This document shows positions 8,419 to 17,295 of a DNA stretch of 47,313 nt, piece after piece; position 1 is the stretch's first letter, and each line of letters opens with the position of its first letter. The notes under the pieces were generated by a model. That model saw only the letters and a program-made list of their open reading frames with translations, ran no database searches and was not told where the DNA came from. Both the position numbers and the translations under genes were made by a program. Origin of the DNA: Oscillospiraceae bacterium. GTDB taxonomy: Bacteria; Bacillota; Clostridia; Oscillospirales; Ruminococcaceae. The stretch covers positions 1-47,313 of the forward strand of contig JAFZGF010000038.1 of assembly GCA_017555565.1 (NCBI GenBank), given 5' to 3'.

Positions 8419-9114
8419 TTAATCTCTGTCTCTGTTGCCGAAAAGAAGTACAAGACGCAAAAGCTGTGCCAGTGAAACCGCAAGGGCTGCAACATATGTC
8501 ATAGCGGCGGCTTTCAGCACTTTTTCAACGCCGTACAGTTCGTCATCTGTAAATGAACCGCTGATTGCAAGGGCGTCTACAGCACGGTTTGATGCATTGA
8601 GTTCAACCGGCAGTGTAACAAACTGGAACAGTGCCACCGAACCAAAAAGAATCAGACCGATGTTGATAAGCGGCTGACTGTTCATAAAAAAGCCGATAAG
8701 AATCATTGGCCACGAAATTGTACTGCCTATCTGACACACCGGCAATACTGCACCGCGCAGTCTGATAGGGGTATAACCCAGGGCATACTGCACCGCGTGG
8801 CCTGCTTCGTGGGCGGCAACGCCCACTGCGGCTATGCTTGGTGATGAATAAACACCGTCTGACAGACGGATAACATTCGCTTTAGGGTCATAGTGGTCTG
8901 TAAGGTTACCTGCTACCCTTTCGATATGCACATGACGCAGGCCGTTTGCATCAAGGATTCTGCGGGCGGCCTCGAAGCCTGTCATTCGGCTGTATGTTGT
9001 GTGGCGGGAATATTCGTTGTATGTGGAGTTTACCTTTGACTGTGCCCACATTGAAAATATTACCGCCGGGATTACAAGTATAAAATAGTAAATATCATAA
9101 CGATAAAAAAGCAT
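8419..9114 (-). CDS. YugP-type membrane zinc metallopeptidase
   Basis: A 231-residue membrane protein. It starts with a hydrophobic span (about 8-22), then a soluble part with the zinc-protease motif HEAGH (102-106), followed by two or more further spans. It belongs to the neutral zinc metallopeptidase family typified by Bacillus YugP; the substrate is unknown. In Bacillus the gene lies elsewhere; here it is embedded between fmt and rsmB. A weak internal promoter may lie upstream: -10 TATAAT at 9157-9152 with a poor -35 at 9179-9174. The ribosome site is AAAGGAG. Confidence 0.9.
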   Translation of the reverse strand: MLFYRYDIYYFILVIPAVIFSMWAQSKVNSTYNEYSRHTTYSRMTGFEAARRILDANGLRHVHIERVAGNLTDHYDPKANVIRLSDGVYSSPSIAAVGVAAHEAGHAVQYALGYTPIRLRGAVLPVCQIGSTISWPMILIGFFMNSQPLINIGLILFGSVALFQFVTLPVELNASNRAVDALAISGSFTDDELYGVEKVLKAAAMTYVAALAVSLAQLLRLVLLFGNRDRD

Positions 9115-9203
9115 ATAAAATCTCCTTTATTGAGTCAAATTCCATTAATATATTATATTCTACCCCATAAATTTGATAATTTGGTAAAAATCAAATGGAA
9201 ATT

Positions 9204-10133
9204 TTATATAAGGCTGTCACCTTTTTTGAAACGGCGGCCTGCTGCCCAGGCTGTGCCGTCCATAGCCTTGCCGCCTTCTGGCTGAACTGTGATAAGGCGC
9301 AGTGATTTGTCAGCAGTTGCTATAACCAATGGTTTTGTGGAAATAATTTCACCCGGTTTGCCTGAAAATTCTTCCACCTGTGCTTTGATAACTTTTACTT
9401 TTTTACCTTCAAACATAAAGTGAGCGCTAGGCCAAGGGTTCTGGCCACGAACTTTGTTGTGCAGCGTAAGCGCATCGGTATCAAAGTCAAAAAGTGCCAT
9501 TTCTTTTGTAAGAGGTGGGGCAAGTGTAGCTTTTTCGTGGTCCTGTGGTGTGCGGGTATAATCACCTTTTACAACATCTTCCATCACTTTGCTGAGGAAC
9601 ACTTTACCTTTTTCTGCCACCTTATCAAAAAGTTCTTCGGCATTTTCATTTGGGTCGATGTCTATAGGAAGAACATCAATAATGTCCCCTGTATCCAGAC
9701 CTTCATCTATATGCATTACTGTAACACCAGTCTGTTTATCACCATTGATAAGTGACCACTGGATAGGTGCAGCGCCACGGTACTGTGGCAGGAGTGAAAC
9801 GTGGAGATTGAGGCAACCAAACTGTGGCACATCAATTACAGCTTTTGGCAGAATTCTGCCATAAGCTACAACAACAATCATATCAGGGTTCAGCTGTGCA
9901 ACAACATCGCTGTATTCACCTTTGAGAGTTTTTGGCTGATAAACAGGAATATTGTGCTGAAGAGCCAGTTCTTTTACTGGCGGTGCAGTAAGAATCTGCT
10001 TTCTGCCAACCGGTTTGTCTTCTCTTGTGAAAGCACCGATAATGTTCCAGCCGTCTTCAATGAGCTGTGCCAGACAGTCGCGTGCGATGTCCGGAGTGCC
10101 CATAAAGAGTACTTTTGTTTCGTTTTTATTCAT
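9204..10133 (-). CDS. fmt: Methionyl-tRNA formyltransferase
   Basis: A 309-residue enzyme that formylates the initiator Met-tRNA with 10-formyl-THF. The catalytic set is Asn109, His111 and Asp147, in the segments LNLHVSLLPQYRGAAP and GLDTGD with the same 38-residue spacing as the Escherichia coli enzyme. The C-terminal domain ends in the usual WAAGRRFKKGD-like stretch. The start overlaps the end of def by eight bases, so the formylase and deformylase are co-translated. Confidence 0.97.
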   Translation of the reverse strand: MNKNETKVLFMGTPDIARDCLAQLIEDGWNIIGAFTREDKPVGRKQILTAPPVKELALQHNIPVYQPKTLKGEYSDVVAQLNPDMIVVVAYGRILPKAVIDVPQFGCLNLHVSLLPQYRGAAPIQWSLINGDKQTGVTVMHIDEGLDTGDIIDVLPIDIDPNENAEELFDKVAEKGKVFLSKVMEDVVKGDYTRTPQDHEKATLAPPLTKEMALFDFDTDALTLHNKVRGQNPWPSAHFMFEGKKVKVIKAQVEEFSGKPGEIISTKPLVIATADKSLRLITVQPEGGKAMDGTAWAAGRRFKKGDSLI

Positions 10134-10656
10134 AGTCTTCCAGCTCCTGGATTGCTTTCAGCTGTTCAGGTGTCATATCTTCGTAGAACAGATTTGCATT
10201 GTCGAGAACTGTGATGCCGTTGAGGTGATCATTTTCATGGCAGATAGCGCGGGCAAGGATACCTTCGGCTTCAATTTCAAACCAGTCGCCGTTTCTGTCC
10301 TGTGCTTTTGCACGAACATATGCTGGGCGTCTGATAAGGCCGTTTCTTCCTGGGAAAGACAGACAGCCTTCAAAAGAAGTGATTGTTTCTTCACTTTTTT
10401 CAAGGATTTCAGGGTTTACGAATTCGATGATTTCATCAACTTCGTTATCGTCTTCATCGATGTACTGGTCCAACACAACAAATACACGGCGCATCATACC
10501 AACCTGTGGGCCAGCAAGACCAAGGCCGTTTGCATCAATCATTGTTTCGCCCATATCGTCCAGCAATGTAGCCAGTTTTTCGTTGAAGTCTGTAACAGGG
10601 CGACATACTTTTTTAAGGATAGGATCGCCGTCTTTAACAATATTTCTGATAGCCAT
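10126..10656 (-). CDS. def: Peptide deformylase
   Basis: A 176-residue iron or zinc enzyme that removes the N-formyl group from new proteins. The three motifs are GLGLAGPQ (44-51; Gly replaces the second Ala of the common GLAAPQ), EGCLS with metal ligand Cys98, and HENDH (140-144). Type I size. A clear AAAGGAG ribosome site precedes the ATG. It is followed by fmt with an eight-base overlap and preceded by priA with a 12-base gap. Confidence 0.97.
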   Translation of the reverse strand: MAIRNIVKDGDPILKKVCRPVTDFNEKLATLLDDMGETMIDANGLGLAGPQVGMMRRVFVVLDQYIDEDDNEVDEIIEFVNPEILEKSEETITSFEGCLSFPGRNGLIRRPAYVRAKAQDRNGDWFEIEAEGILARAICHENDHLNGITVLDNANLFYEDMTPEQLKAIQELEDYE

Positions 10657-10668
10657 ATTATTTCTCCT

Positions 10669-12891
10669 TTATTCCTGAAGTGGATTTATATTTACATAAA
10701 CTGATGATTTATTTTCTTTATCTTTAAGATAAATTTCGATAGATTTGTTTAAAAACTGTCTGAAAGCAGGGTTATTCCTGCATTTTATGGACAAACGCCA
10801 GCGGTATGTTTTGCTGACCATGGCAACGTCAAAAGGTACCGGTCCAAGAACCACCAAAGGTATGTTGTGATTTTCAACTTCCTTTTTGATGATATTTAAA
10901 AAAGCACGGGAATCCTTGGCGGCGGTAGCTTCGGATGTATGTGTAAAGGCTACGGTTACCATAGTGCAGAAAGGTGGATAGGTATTCAGCTTTCTGTATG
11001 CAATTTCTGAATTATAGAAAGCCGCATAATCCTGCTTTGCAGCAAGGTTGATAACCGGGTTGTAGCTGTCATAAGTCTGTATAACAGCTTTTGCGCCCCG
11101 GCTGTGACGACCTGCACGGCCTATAACCTGTGTTATGAGATTAAATGCCTGCTCGTTGGAATTGTATCCAGGGTGATTCAGCATTGAATCTATTCCCAGA
11201 ACACAGACCATATTTACATCTTCAAAATCAAGACCTTTGGCAACCATCTGGGTGCCTATCAATATATCATACTCTTTTTTGCCGAAAGCTTCAAGCATTT
11301 CTTCGTGGGAATCCGCCTGATTAGTGGAATCGGCGTCCATTCGCAGAATTCTTGCAGTAGGAATTGCCTGCTGGATATATTCTTCAATATGCTGTGTGCC
11401 AAAGCCACTGTAAGAAATCTCGCCTCCGCATTCCGGGCAAGTTTCAATTACTGGATAGGTTTTTCCACAGTAATGGCACATAAGCTTATTCTGTTTTTTA
11501 TGTTTTACAAGATTTACAGAGCAGTCATCACACTTTATGGTATGGCGGCACTCCTTGCATACGCCCACAGTCTGATAACCGCGGCGGTTTATTAGGATAA
11601 TGCTCTGTTTTTCGTTTGCAATGTTTTCAGCCAGATAGCGTAATACCACTTTTGACACAGGGCCTGTATCCCCTGCCATAGCCTGCATGGACATATCAAT
11701 AATTTCTACCTGCGGCAATGGCATGCCCCGATATCTGTGGGGCATTGAATGCAGATGATAGTATCCGTTATTTGCAAGATAGAAACTTTCTATACTTGGT
11801 GTGGCGCTGGCCAGAACCAATTTTGCACCGGTCTGTCTGGCTATATACTGCGCTACGCGGATAGCTGAATAGCGTGGGGCTGATTCGGACTTAAAACTTT
11901 TTTCGTGCTCTTCGTCTACGATAATCAGCTGCAGGTTCTCAAGAGGTGTAAACACTGCACTGCGGGTACCAACCACAACACGGGACTGTCCATTCAGCGC
12001 GCGGTTATATTGCAAAAGTCTTTCCGTATGAGAAAGCCGTGAATGAATAACACTGACCGTGTCACCAAAGTATTCTTTCAGAAGACGGATCATCTGTGGA
12101 GTAAGGGATATCTCCGGTACAAGCACCATTGCAGAACCACCGTTTTTCAAGGTGTTTTGTATAAGCTTAATAAATACCATACTTTTGCCGGATGATGTTA
12201 CCCCGTGGAGAAGATGGGTTTTACCGTCGTTTATATTTAAAATATCATTATAAACTTTTTGTTGCTGGTCTGAAAGCGTTACATCTTCCCTGGATTTTTC
12301 AATATGGGAATAGGCAGATGTGTGTCTGTCCTGCTGTTTCGTGATAACCGCACCTGCTTTTTCCAGGTTATCCAGCACAGCCTTGGTGGTCTGTGTTGAT
12401 ATGGTAATCTGATTTACATCATACCATCCAGTCAGAAGAAAATCATAGACCGCTTTTTGTTTTGCTGTTTTAAGCAGGTTCTGGTCAAAATCTGTGTTGG
12501 CTGTATAAAAGGTTTTAAGATGACGGACCAGCTGTTTGGAAAGAAATCCATTTTCAATTTTGTACAATGCACCATAAGGAATAACTGTTTTTACTGCTTC
12601 ATACCAGGTGCAGAAAGTGGTTTCTTTAAGGTGTTTGATAAGAGAAAGTGCGTATGGTGTGATGGTATTGTCTTCGTTTTTGATATCGGCAATGCATTTA
12701 AGCTTCCGGATATCCTCTTTTTCTTCTATGGAAAGCACAATACCTATACGCAGTTTGTCCCCACGACCGAAAGGCACAATGACTATAGAGCCTATTTTCA
12801 GCTCTGGAGCAAATATATCTGGAACCGCATAGGAAAAAATGCGGTCAAAATCAAGGGTGGCTTTATCAACCGCAACACCCGCTGTCAACAT
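10669..12891 (-). CDS. priA: Primosomal helicase PriA
   Basis: A 740-residue superfamily-2 helicase that restarts stalled replication forks. Order seen: N-terminal DNA-binding region, Walker A GVTSSGKS (230-237), DEEH box (326-329), a zinc-binding insert with four CxxC pairs (CKEC, CDDC, CHYC, CPEC) around residues 440-490, and helicase motif V/VI near QVIGRAGRHSRG. Full family length. The two genes that normally stand between gmk and priA in Firmicutes, rpoZ and coaBC, are absent; the gap to gmk is only 18 bases. Confidence 0.97.
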   Translation of the reverse strand: MLTAGVAVDKATLDFDRIFSYAVPDIFAPELKIGSIVIVPFGRGDKLRIGIVLSIEEKEDIRKLKCIADIKNEDNTITPYALSLIKHLKETTFCTWYEAVKTVIPYGALYKIENGFLSKQLVRHLKTFYTANTDFDQNLLKTAKQKAVYDFLLTGWYDVNQITISTQTTKAVLDNLEKAGAVITKQQDRHTSAYSHIEKSREDVTLSDQQQKVYNDILNINDGKTHLLHGVTSSGKSMVFIKLIQNTLKNGGSAMVLVPEISLTPQMIRLLKEYFGDTVSVIHSRLSHTERLLQYNRALNGQSRVVVGTRSAVFTPLENLQLIIVDEEHEKSFKSESAPRYSAIRVAQYIARQTGAKLVLASATPSIESFYLANNGYYHLHSMPHRYRGMPLPQVEIIDMSMQAMAGDTGPVSKVVLRYLAENIANEKQSIILINRRGYQTVGVCKECRHTIKCDDCSVNLVKHKKQNKLMCHYCGKTYPVIETCPECGGEISYSGFGTQHIEEYIQQAIPTARILRMDADSTNQADSHEEMLEAFGKKEYDILIGTQMVAKGLDFEDVNMVCVLGIDSMLNHPGYNSNEQAFNLITQVIGRAGRHSRGAKAVIQTYDSYNPVINLAAKQDYAAFYNSEIAYRKLNTYPPFCTMVTVAFTHTSEATAAKDSRAFLNIIKKEVENHNIPLVVLGPVPFDVAMVSKTYRWRLSIKCRNNPAFRQFLNKSIEIYLKDKENKSSVYVNINPLQE

Positions 12892-12909
12892 AAAGCCACC
12901 TCCTGTAAA

Positions 12910-13473
12910 TTATTTTTCGTTATCGTAAATGTTAATAATGGATTCTGCACACTGTTCAACAAAGTTATTTTCAACTATATAATCATAGCTGGATTTGAAG
13001 CCCAGTTCTTCATTTGCTTTGAAAAGACGCTGTTTGATAACATCGTCACCTTCTGTACCGCGGTTGCGCAGGCGACGTTCCAGCTCTTCCAGTGAAGGTG
13101 GAGCAACAAAAATTGTAAGTGCATCAGGATAAACCTTTTTGACATTGGCAGCACCTTCAACTTCAATTACCAGAACAACAACTTTGCCGTCTGCTACCTT
13201 CTGTTCTATCTGGCTTTTCAGTGTGCCGTAGTAGTTGCCGCAGTAAAGTGTGTGTTCCAGAAATTCACCGCCGGCAATTTTGCCGATGAATTCAGGGGCT
13301 GTAAGGAATATGTAGTCAACGCCATCTGTTTCTGTAGGACGTTTTGGTCTTGTGGTAGCTGATACGCTAAGCACAAAACGGTCATCTGTTTTAAGGATAT
13401 GTTTCACTACTGTATCTTTGCCGCAACCGGATGGACCGGAAATTACAACAAGATTTTTACCGATTTCACTCAT
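12910..13473 (-). CDS. gmk: Guanylate kinase
   Basis: A 187-residue enzyme that converts GMP to GDP with ATP. P-loop GPSGCGKD (13-20), the GMP-binding segment SVSATTRPKRPTETDGVDY and the lid region RLRNRGTE are present. Its start overlaps the end of remA by eight bases. Position after remA and before priA is the standard Firmicute order. Confidence 0.97.
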   Translation of the reverse strand: MSEIGKNLVVISGPSGCGKDTVVKHILKTDDRFVLSVSATTRPKRPTETDGVDYIFLTAPEFIGKIAGGEFLEHTLYCGNYYGTLKSQIEQKVADGKVVVLVIEVEGAANVKKVYPDALTIFVAPPSLEELERRLRNRGTEGDDVIKQRLFKANEELGFKSSYDYIVENNFVEQCAESIINIYDNEK

Positions 13474-13732
13474 CTTCTGTCTCCATAAATTTAATTAAGC
13501 TGTCGTTAGAAATACCAAAAATTCTTTCAGCTGAAAAAGCGCATATAATAATCTGATTGGTATCAGTAATCAATACTGTTTTTGTTTTTCTGCCAAAGGT
13601 TGCATCTATCAGCACTTTGTCAGCTTTTGCTTTTGACACCATTCTTTTTACAGGTGCAGAGTCTGGTGAAAGGGCCGCAATAACTCTGTCTGCACTGATC
13701 ATACTGCCAAAGCCTATATTAAGCATTGCCAT
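13466..13732 (-). CDS. remA: RemA-family (DUF370) DNA-binding regulator
   Basis: An 88-residue protein with the family opening NIGFGSMISADRVIAALSP and the conserved LIDATFGRKTKTVLITD. In Bacillus RemA binds DNA as oligomeric rings and activates biofilm matrix and osmoprotection genes. I chose the first ATG because AGGTG lies six bases before it. The gene sits eight bases after yicC and overlaps gmk, as in other Firmicutes. Whether it controls the same pathways here is not known. Confidence 0.93.
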   Translation of the reverse strand: MAMLNIGFGSMISADRVIAALSPDSAPVKRMVSKAKADKVLIDATFGRKTKTVLITDTNQIIICAFSAERIFGISNDSLIKFMETEDE

Positions 13733-13740
13733 AAAATCAC

Positions 13741-14619
13741 CTATTCAATATTCTGAATCTGTTCACGGATTTTTTCAATTTCGGATTTGATTTCAACCAC
13801 CATATTTGTAATGGCAAGATCATTTGATTTAGAACCGATGGTGTTTGTTTCTCTATTGAGTTCCTGTGTGAGGAAATCCAGTTTTCTGCCCCGCGGTTCT
13901 TTTGATGAAAGGATTTTTCTGTACTGGGAAATGTGGCTGTAAAGGCGTGTAGTTTCTTCATCGACTGCCACTTTGTCTGCAAAGATAGCTGCCTCTGTAA
14001 GGATACGGGCTTCATCGATCTGTTTGTCAGCCAGAATGTTCTGCAGTTTATTGTACAGCTTTTCTCTATAGGCCTGAACACGCTGTGGTGCGGCTGTTTC
14101 GATATCTTTTACAATATTTTCAATTACAGCCAGTCTGTCCATAACATCTGCGTAAAGTTTTTCGCCTTCTGCTTTTCTCATGGCAAGGAATTCTTCCATT
14201 GCAATGTGGAGAACTGTTTTTACATCATTCCACAGAGTTTCGGCATCTTCTTCATTTTTTACCTGAGTGAGTACACCATCAAAACGGGAAATAGCCAGTA
14301 CATCTGCATTGTTTGGAAGGCCAAGACCTTCTGAAATAGCACCAAGTGCATCGTAATAGCTTTTTGCCAGCAATACATCTGCTTCAATTTTTGTCTCGCT
14401 GGATTCAACTGCGCGCACCATAAGGCTGACTTCAACCTTGCCGCGTGCAATCATACCCTGGATTTCTTTCTTGATTTTGTCATCAAGGAAAGAGAAAAAA
14501 CGGGACATTCTGCTGGAATATTCAAAGTATCTGTGGTTGACACTTTTCACTTCTACTGTTATATCTTTGCCGTGTAAAACAAGGTTGCCCTTGCCATAGC
14601 CTGTCATACTGTAAACCAT
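13741..14619 (-). CDS. YicC-family endoribonuclease-like protein
   Basis: A 292-residue cytoplasmic protein of the YicC/YloC family (DUF1732), reported as endoribonucleases affecting small-RNA stability. It opens MVYSMTGYGKGNL and keeps the family C-terminal segment RGRKLDFLTQELNRETNTIG and the closing KSEIEKIREQIQNIE. An in-frame ATG 117 bases upstream exists, but GGAGG stands directly before the start given here and a sigma-A promoter lies at 14646-14675, inside the longer reading. It is the first gene of the operon that runs to thiN. Confidence 0.93.
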   Translation of the reverse strand: MVYSMTGYGKGNLVLHGKDITVEVKSVNHRYFEYSSRMSRFFSFLDDKIKKEIQGMIARGKVEVSLMVRAVESSETKIEADVLLAKSYYDALGAISEGLGLPNNADVLAISRFDGVLTQVKNEEDAETLWNDVKTVLHIAMEEFLAMRKAEGEKLYADVMDRLAVIENIVKDIETAAPQRVQAYREKLYNKLQNILADKQIDEARILTEAAIFADKVAVDEETTRLYSHISQYRKILSSKEPRGRKLDFLTQELNRETNTIGSKSNDLAITNMVVEIKSEIEKIREQIQNIE

Positions 14620-14645
14620 AATGAGAAACCTCCGATTAATATTTA

Positions 14646-14675
14646 ATTCTACACTATTTTTACGTAATATGTCAA
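14646..14675 (-). promoter_or_regulatory. Sigma-A promoter of the yicC-thiN operon
   Basis: Consensus -35 TTGACA (14675-14670), 18-base spacer and -10 TAGAAT (14651-14646) on the minus strand. Start near 14639, leaving a 20-base leader with GGAGG before the yicC ATG. It supports the short yicC start. Confidence 0.7.
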
Positions 14676-14774
14676 TGTTAAACAGAGATAAGCCGAGTAA
14701 AAATGAGATAAATGATGGTGGGTTCATGATGGGCATATTGTGGGTAGCTATGTGAACATCACCAGTGTTATAAC

Positions 14775-14802
14775 AAAAAAAGCAGGGAGTATTCCCTGCT
14801 TT
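14775..14802 (-). terminator. Intrinsic terminator of the M50-scpAB operon
   Basis: Stem AAGCAGGGA / TCCCTGCTT followed on the minus strand by seven T. It separates the upstream operon (M50 protease to the 75-residue protein) from the yicC operon. Confidence 0.88.
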
Positions 14803-14806
14803 CAGA

Positions 14807-15034
14807 TTATCTTTTCTTTTTTGATTTTGGCTTACGACTGTTTTTTACTGCTTTCAGTTTAACTGTAGTGTATGCAACCACAACAATGCCCAGCATTTCA
14901 ATTATGCCAAGAGTGCGGATTACATTGTCCGGCAGGACGATACCTGCCAGATTGGCAATGCCAAAAACCACAAGTACACCTGCTATGGCAGACATACCAG
15001 CCAACCAATATGGATAATGTTTATCTCGTTCCAT
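14807..15034 (-). CDS. Small two-span membrane protein, unknown
   Basis: A 75-residue protein with two hydrophobic spans (about 10-32 and 39-58) joined by a short loop, and a very basic C-terminal tail (KNSRKPKSKKKR), which by the positive-inside rule should be cytoplasmic. No family recognised. It is the last gene of its operon, six bases after the 117-residue gene, and its stop is followed at once by the terminator. Its position behind rluB and a GNAT-like gene gives no firm functional hint. Confidence 0.8.
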   Translation of the reverse strand: MERDKHYPYWLAGMSAIAGVLVVFGIANLAGIVLPDNVIRTLGIIEMLGIVVVAYTTVKLKAVKNSRKPKSKKKR

Positions 15035-15039
15035 AGCTG

Positions 15040-15393
15040 TTATTCGCCTTCACAAGGTGTGAACAGCTTGTCATTTGAAATAACATCGCCTTCTTCTTCA
15101 AAGAAGATGCGTTTATATTTCATCAGGTGTTCGTTGTCTTTGTTGAATGTGAATTTTGTAGCGCCACGAGCTTCGCCGTAAGCAACACTGGCACGGATAA
15201 GGCCGTCCATAAACATATCGCTTGGTGGCAGAATGTCCAGCAGGCTTGTTACATCACCATCAATGCGGAAAAGTGACCAGCCAAAAAGATCTGCACCGTC
15301 TGAAAGGATATAACCTTCCATTTCGCCTGCAAAACGGCCGTTGTTAAGTAAATCCAGAACATCAGGTTCCAGAATAGGTTTCATAGCGTACAT
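15040..15393 (-). CDS. Small acetyltransferase-like protein, unknown
   Basis: A 117-residue cytoplasmic protein. The order of strands and helices (GWSLFRIDGDVTSLLDI, then PPSDMFMDGLIRASVAYG, then KFTFNKDNEHLMKYKRIFFE) resembles a cut-down GNAT acetyltransferase fold, with the last part like the GNAT end that reads 'grffek.Gf'. The acetyl-CoA loop (Q/RxxGxG/A) is not visible, so enzymatic activity is doubtful. Start chosen at MYAM because GAGG lies eight bases upstream. Its ATG is three bases from the rluB stop. Confidence 0.75.
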   Translation of the reverse strand: MYAMKPILEPDVLDLLNNGRFAGEMEGYILSDGADLFGWSLFRIDGDVTSLLDILPPSDMFMDGLIRASVAYGEARGATKFTFNKDNEHLMKYKRIFFEEEGDVISNDKLFTPCEGE

Positions 15394-15396
15394 ATT

Positions 15397-16164
15397 TTAG
15401 TCCTCGTATTTCTTTGCTCTTTTCTGGCGGGATGCTTTCTGTGCAGCACCTTTAAGTGCCAGAACTTCAGATGGTTTGAGTTCTCTGTATTTGCCTGGCT
15501 GAAGCATACCGAGTTTTACAGCACCGATGGATTTTCTTGAAAGACGTGCCACTTCCAGACCTACAGCTTCACACATACGACGGATCTGACGGTTTTTGCC
15601 TTCTTTGATAGACATTTCCATAACTGTTCTTTCGTCATCTTCTGCAACTACACGGATAACTGCAGGCAGAGTTTTACTGCCGTCATCAAGGTAAACACCG
15701 TTGGAAAGAGCAATAATCTGTTCTTCTTCAGCCTTTGGATGTACTGTAACACGGTACATTTTTGCAATCTGGTGAGATGGATGTGTCAGTGCATTTGCCA
15801 GGGCACCATCGTTTGTAAACAGCAGCAGACCTTCACTGTCTTTGTCAAGACGGCCAACTGGATAAACACGTGTTGGGATGTCTGCAACCAATTCCATAAC
15901 TGTTTTTCTGCCGCGGTCATCTCTTGCTGTTGTGATATAACCACGAGGTTTGTGCAGAATGTAATATTTGTATTCTTTCTGTTTTGGTGGGCGTACTGTC
16001 TGACCGTCTACTGACAGCAGATCTGTAGCCATATCCATTTTATCACCCAATTTTACAGGGCGGCCGTTGAGTTTAACACGGCCTTCAAGGATGATCTGTT
16101 CAGCCTGGCGGCGGGAGCAAAGGCCCATATCAGCCATAGCTTTCTGAATTCTTGTATCTCTCAT
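15397..16164 (-). CDS. rluB: 23S rRNA pseudouridine synthase B
   Basis: A 255-residue RsuA/RluB-family enzyme. An S4 RNA-binding domain (about 1-60, with GLCSRRQAEQIILEGRV) is followed by the synthase domain. The catalytic aspartate is Asp107 in GRLDKDSEGLL. The tail is basic (KKASRQKRAKKYED in part). The gene stands in the Clostridia order scpA-scpB-DUF2953-gerW-rluB. RluB and RsuA cannot be told apart with certainty by eye; context favours RluB. Confidence 0.93.
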   Translation of the reverse strand: MRDTRIQKAMADMGLCSRRQAEQIILEGRVKLNGRPVKLGDKMDMATDLLSVDGQTVRPPKQKEYKYYILHKPRGYITTARDDRGRKTVMELVADIPTRVYPVGRLDKDSEGLLLFTNDGALANALTHPSHQIAKMYRVTVHPKAEEEQIIALSNGVYLDDGSKTLPAVIRVVAEDDERTVMEMSIKEGKNRQIRRMCEAVGLEVARLSRKSIGAVKLGMLQPGKYRELKPSEVLALKGAAQKASRQKRAKKYED

Positions 16165-16199
16165 ATTTTCTCCGTATATAATATATGTTCTAAAATTAA

Positions 16200-16619
16200 T
16201 TAAAATGTTTCTTCGTTTACGTCAGCAGGAACCAGTTCAGGTTCTTTTTTTGTCTTTTTGCCGATAAGCGCTTCCAGTTTGTCTATAACTTCCGGCATCA
16301 TATTGATAAGGCGGTCGATCGTCCGGTTGCCTTCTGCCACCTGCATAAATTTAACAGATGTGCCGTTGATTACAAGAAAACCAACCGGTGTGATGGAAGC
16401 ACCTGAAGATGCAGCACCACCGAAAAGGTCTTTCTGCTTATCGTTGGCAAAGTCTGTGCCGCCGGAAACAAAACCAAAGCTGATTTTGGAAACCGGAATA
16501 ATTGTAACGCCGGATTCGTTGGTGATTGGTGTACCGATTACTGTATTGGAGTCAACCAGTTCACGCATTTTGCCAAGGGTATTGGCCATAAGTTCCTGTA
16601 CGGTCTGTTGTTTATCCAT
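16200..16619 (-). CDS. gerW: GerW/YtfJ-family sporulation protein
   Basis: A 139-residue protein with the family core: an N-terminal MRELVDSNTVIGTPI, then VTIIPVSKISFGFVSGGTDF, and a central Gly/Ala loop. In Bacillus YtfJ (GerW) is made in the forespore and is needed for normal spore germination. The gene overlaps the end of the DUF2953 gene by eight bases, which matches the conserved ytfI-ytfJ pair. It marks the organism as probably spore-forming. Confidence 0.92.
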   Translation of the reverse strand: MDKQQTVQELMANTLGKMRELVDSNTVIGTPITNESGVTIIPVSKISFGFVSGGTDFANDKQKDLFGGAASSGASITPVGFLVINGTSVKFMQVAEGNRTIDRLINMMPEVIDKLEALIGKKTKKEPELVPADVNEETF

Positions 16620-17295
16620 TGTTAGTCTCCTTTTCTGTGGCGTCTGGCGCCTTTTTGTTGTTTTCCATTATCGAATTATACTGTCCGTAGGCAAACCAGG
16701 CCGCTGCCAAAAGCAGAACAGGACTGGATGTAATCTGACAGTAAAAATATATGCTGTCTTTGTATCTGTCGGCAAAATCCGCCACAAACAAAGGACTTTT
16801 AAAGGTTATCTGCAGATGTTTCTGCAGGAATACGGAAAGTGCATAGAAGCTGTTTGTCACCATCCCGTATGTTTTCTGTGTTTTGAATGCATCACCGCTG
16901 TGTACTGGTATTGTGAAAGAAACATCTCTGAACTTTATTGCATTGAGAATTCTTTTTACAATGCCTTTGGCCGCAGACACAACTTCTTTCACGAGGTTGA
17001 AAGAAAATTCAATATCATCAAGTGGGTTGAATTTTTCTTTTTTATCTTCGTTTTTTTCTGCAGGTTGTTCTTTTTTTACTGTATTTTCCTTTTTCTTTGC
17101 CTTTTTGTTCAGAAATTCCGGCAAAGGATAAAGACTGACTTTAAAAAGGCCAATATTCATTTTTACCATTGGGCCATCTGGCTTGGAATACTCTATCCAA
17201 AAGTGACGTGGCATAATGATAATCCACAGTAAAACTGCCAGCAGTACAGCAAGTATTATTCCTATAAGTGACAGGATTTTAAGAATCAATGTCAT
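16612..17295 (-). CDS. DUF2953 (YtfI-like) membrane protein
   Basis: A 227-residue protein with an N-terminal hydrophobic span (about 8-30), a Lys/Glu-rich charged stretch (about 65-92), and a C-terminal half with another possible hydrophobic segment. The segment MNIGLFKVSLYPLPEF fits DUF2953, whose members sit next to ytfJ. Function unknown; the steady pairing with gerW suggests a sporulation role. It overlaps scpB by 17 bases. Confidence 0.85.
   Translation of the reverse strand: MTLILKILSLIGIILAVLLAVLLWIIIMPRHFWIEYSKPDGPMVKMNIGLFKVSLYPLPEFLNKKAKKKENTVKKEQPAEKNEDKKEKFNPLDDIEFSFNLVKEVVSAAKGIVKRILNAIKFRDVSFTIPVHSGDAFKTQKTYGMVTNSFYALSVFLQKHLQITFKSPLFVADFADRYKDSIYFYCQITSSPVLLLAAAWFAYGQYNSIMENNKKAPDATEKETNNG

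Noticed and set aside
14620-14736. N-terminal extension of YicC
   Set aside because: It would cross the predicted promoter, lacks a ribosome site, and the family begins at MVYSMTGYG.
16258-17232. Long open frame on the plus strand opposite gerW and DUF2953
   Set aside because: It lies antisense to two well-recognised genes, has no ribosome site and its translation is Phe/Cys-rich with no family features.
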